Below are positions 63,593 to 64,000 of a DNA stretch of 64,000 nt, in pieces. The notes beneath the pieces were generated by a model. That model was not told where the DNA came from. It was given only the letters and a program-made list of their open reading frames with translations, and searched no databases. A program made the position numbers and the translations under genes. Each line of letters opens with the position of its first letter. The stretch's first letter is position 1. This stretch comes from Parastagonospora avenae f. sp. tritici 18332-5 (lineage: Eukaryota; Ascomycota; Dothideomycetes; Pleosporales; Phaeosphaeriaceae): the NCBI GenBank assembly GCA_022559985.1, contig JAFJTR010000023.1, forward strand, positions 124,001-188,000, written 5' to 3'.

Positions 63593-64000
63593 CTAAGTCC
63601 AGGCGGCCAGTGTTTTGGGGATAGCGTGGTAACCGTTGAAGAAGCCTCGGGGGTCGTACTTGTTCTTCAAATCGGTCAATTTCACGTGTCGCCACTTGTC
63701 GTAGCCGTAAATTGCGCTCAGAGGCTCATCGCCATGGGCGTAGTTCTGGTACTCTATCAACTTGTCGAATCCCGAGAACCTCTTCTCGGCCCACTTGTTG
63801 CGCCACTTGACGCTGAATGCCTCGACACCGGCTGCGTCTTTATCATCCGTGTACACCATGACAAGCTCGATCATGTTGTTGAACTTTCCGCGATGAGGGA
63901 ATGCGGTGAAGTCATCGGGGAACTTGTTCATGGCCTGGTTCGCGAAGGTCTCGATCATCAGCATGCTGCCACTGGCGGAGGGGTGAGCGCGGATCATCTT
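63593..64000 (-). CDS. FAD-linked oxidase, BBE-like (C-terminal part only)
   Basis: The frame enters from the right edge of the window and ends at TAG/TAA near 63593; about 135 C-terminal residues are visible. MIELVMVYTDDKDAAGVEAF and the ending YGYDKWRHVKLTDLKNKYDP with RGFFNGYHAIP match the berberine/berberine-like (BBE) C-terminal domain of FAD-dependent oxidoreductases. The FAD-binding part lies outside the window. Such enzymes oxidise C-N or C-C bonds and form rings in alkaloid-type fungal pathways, and would fit with the prenyltransferase, P450 and OMT. The start is not visible. Confidence 0.8.
   Translation of the reverse strand, partial: KMIRAHPSASGSMLMIETFANQAMNKFPDDFTAFPHRGKFNNMIELVMVYTDDKDAAGVEAFSVKWRNKWAEKRFSGFDKLIEYQNYAHGDEPLSAIYGYDKWRHVKLTDLKNKYDPRGFFNGYHAIPKTLAAWT

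Noticed and set aside
1..64000. tRNA, rRNA or CRISPR elements
   Set aside because: I looked for T-arm-like GGTTCGA blocks and for regularly spaced repeats and found none that folds or recurs convincingly.

Overview
This window comes from the nuclear genome of a filamentous ascomycete, most likely a dothideomycete. The reasons are short spliceosomal introns (about 45-130 bp, GT-AG, CTAAC-like branch sites), Kozak-like starts, and fungal families: fungal BTB-like proteins, a STAND/NLR with ankyrin repeats, a vacuolar M28 protease, a DMATS prenyltransferase and a Fot1/pogo transposon. Species cannot be named from sequence alone. I found no tRNA, rRNA or CRISPR. Gene models below were spliced by hand, and each exon sum is a multiple of three.

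Left part (0-9 kb): a divergent pair of BTB-like paralogues; a tandem triplet of a small unrecognised gene in which one copy is intact and two carry in-frame stops, all with a shared promoter block; and a six-exon TRI12-type MFS transporter. Housekeeping block (9-20.5 kb): tRNA adenosine deaminase subunit Tad3, an NLR-like NACHT-ankyrin protein, ORC5, the AMPylase SelO, and a DCAF4-like WD40 protein.

Decay-rich block (20.5-32 kb): broken copies of a ToxD-like zinc-binding oxidoreductase, a GFA-type Cys-rich enzyme, an ankyrin protein and a multi-pass membrane protein. They lie between intact genes for a secreted trypsin, a small secreted protein and the pexophagy receptor Atg37. From 32 to 38 kb lies a very large membrane protein with a long disordered C-terminus, whose coding-like sequence continues past its stop codon. 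From 38.6 to 52.6 kb come a small methyltransferase-like protein, the vacuolar membrane protease Pff1, a coiled-coil protein with a damaged-looking 5' region, an MFS transporter, a GPI-anchored chitin deacetylase with a chitin-binding domain, and an APH/CHK-like kinase.

A 2.1 kb Fot1/pogo element with perfect 27-bp terminal inverted repeats and TA target duplications sits 188 bp upstream of the kinase start codon; its transposase is broken. After one more orphan gene with an in-frame stop, the right end (57-64 kb) is a secondary-metabolite cluster edge: cytochrome P450, O-methyltransferase, DMATS-type prenyltransferase (the last two divergent from a 336-bp spacer), and the C-terminal end of a berberine-bridge-like FAD oxidase running off the window. 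No PKS/NRPS backbone gene is in view.

A theme of the window is single-base damage (nonsense codons and one-base frameshifts) in non-essential genes, while the conserved housekeeping genes are clean. That points to real gene decay rather than uniformly poor sequence, but transcript or read evidence is needed.
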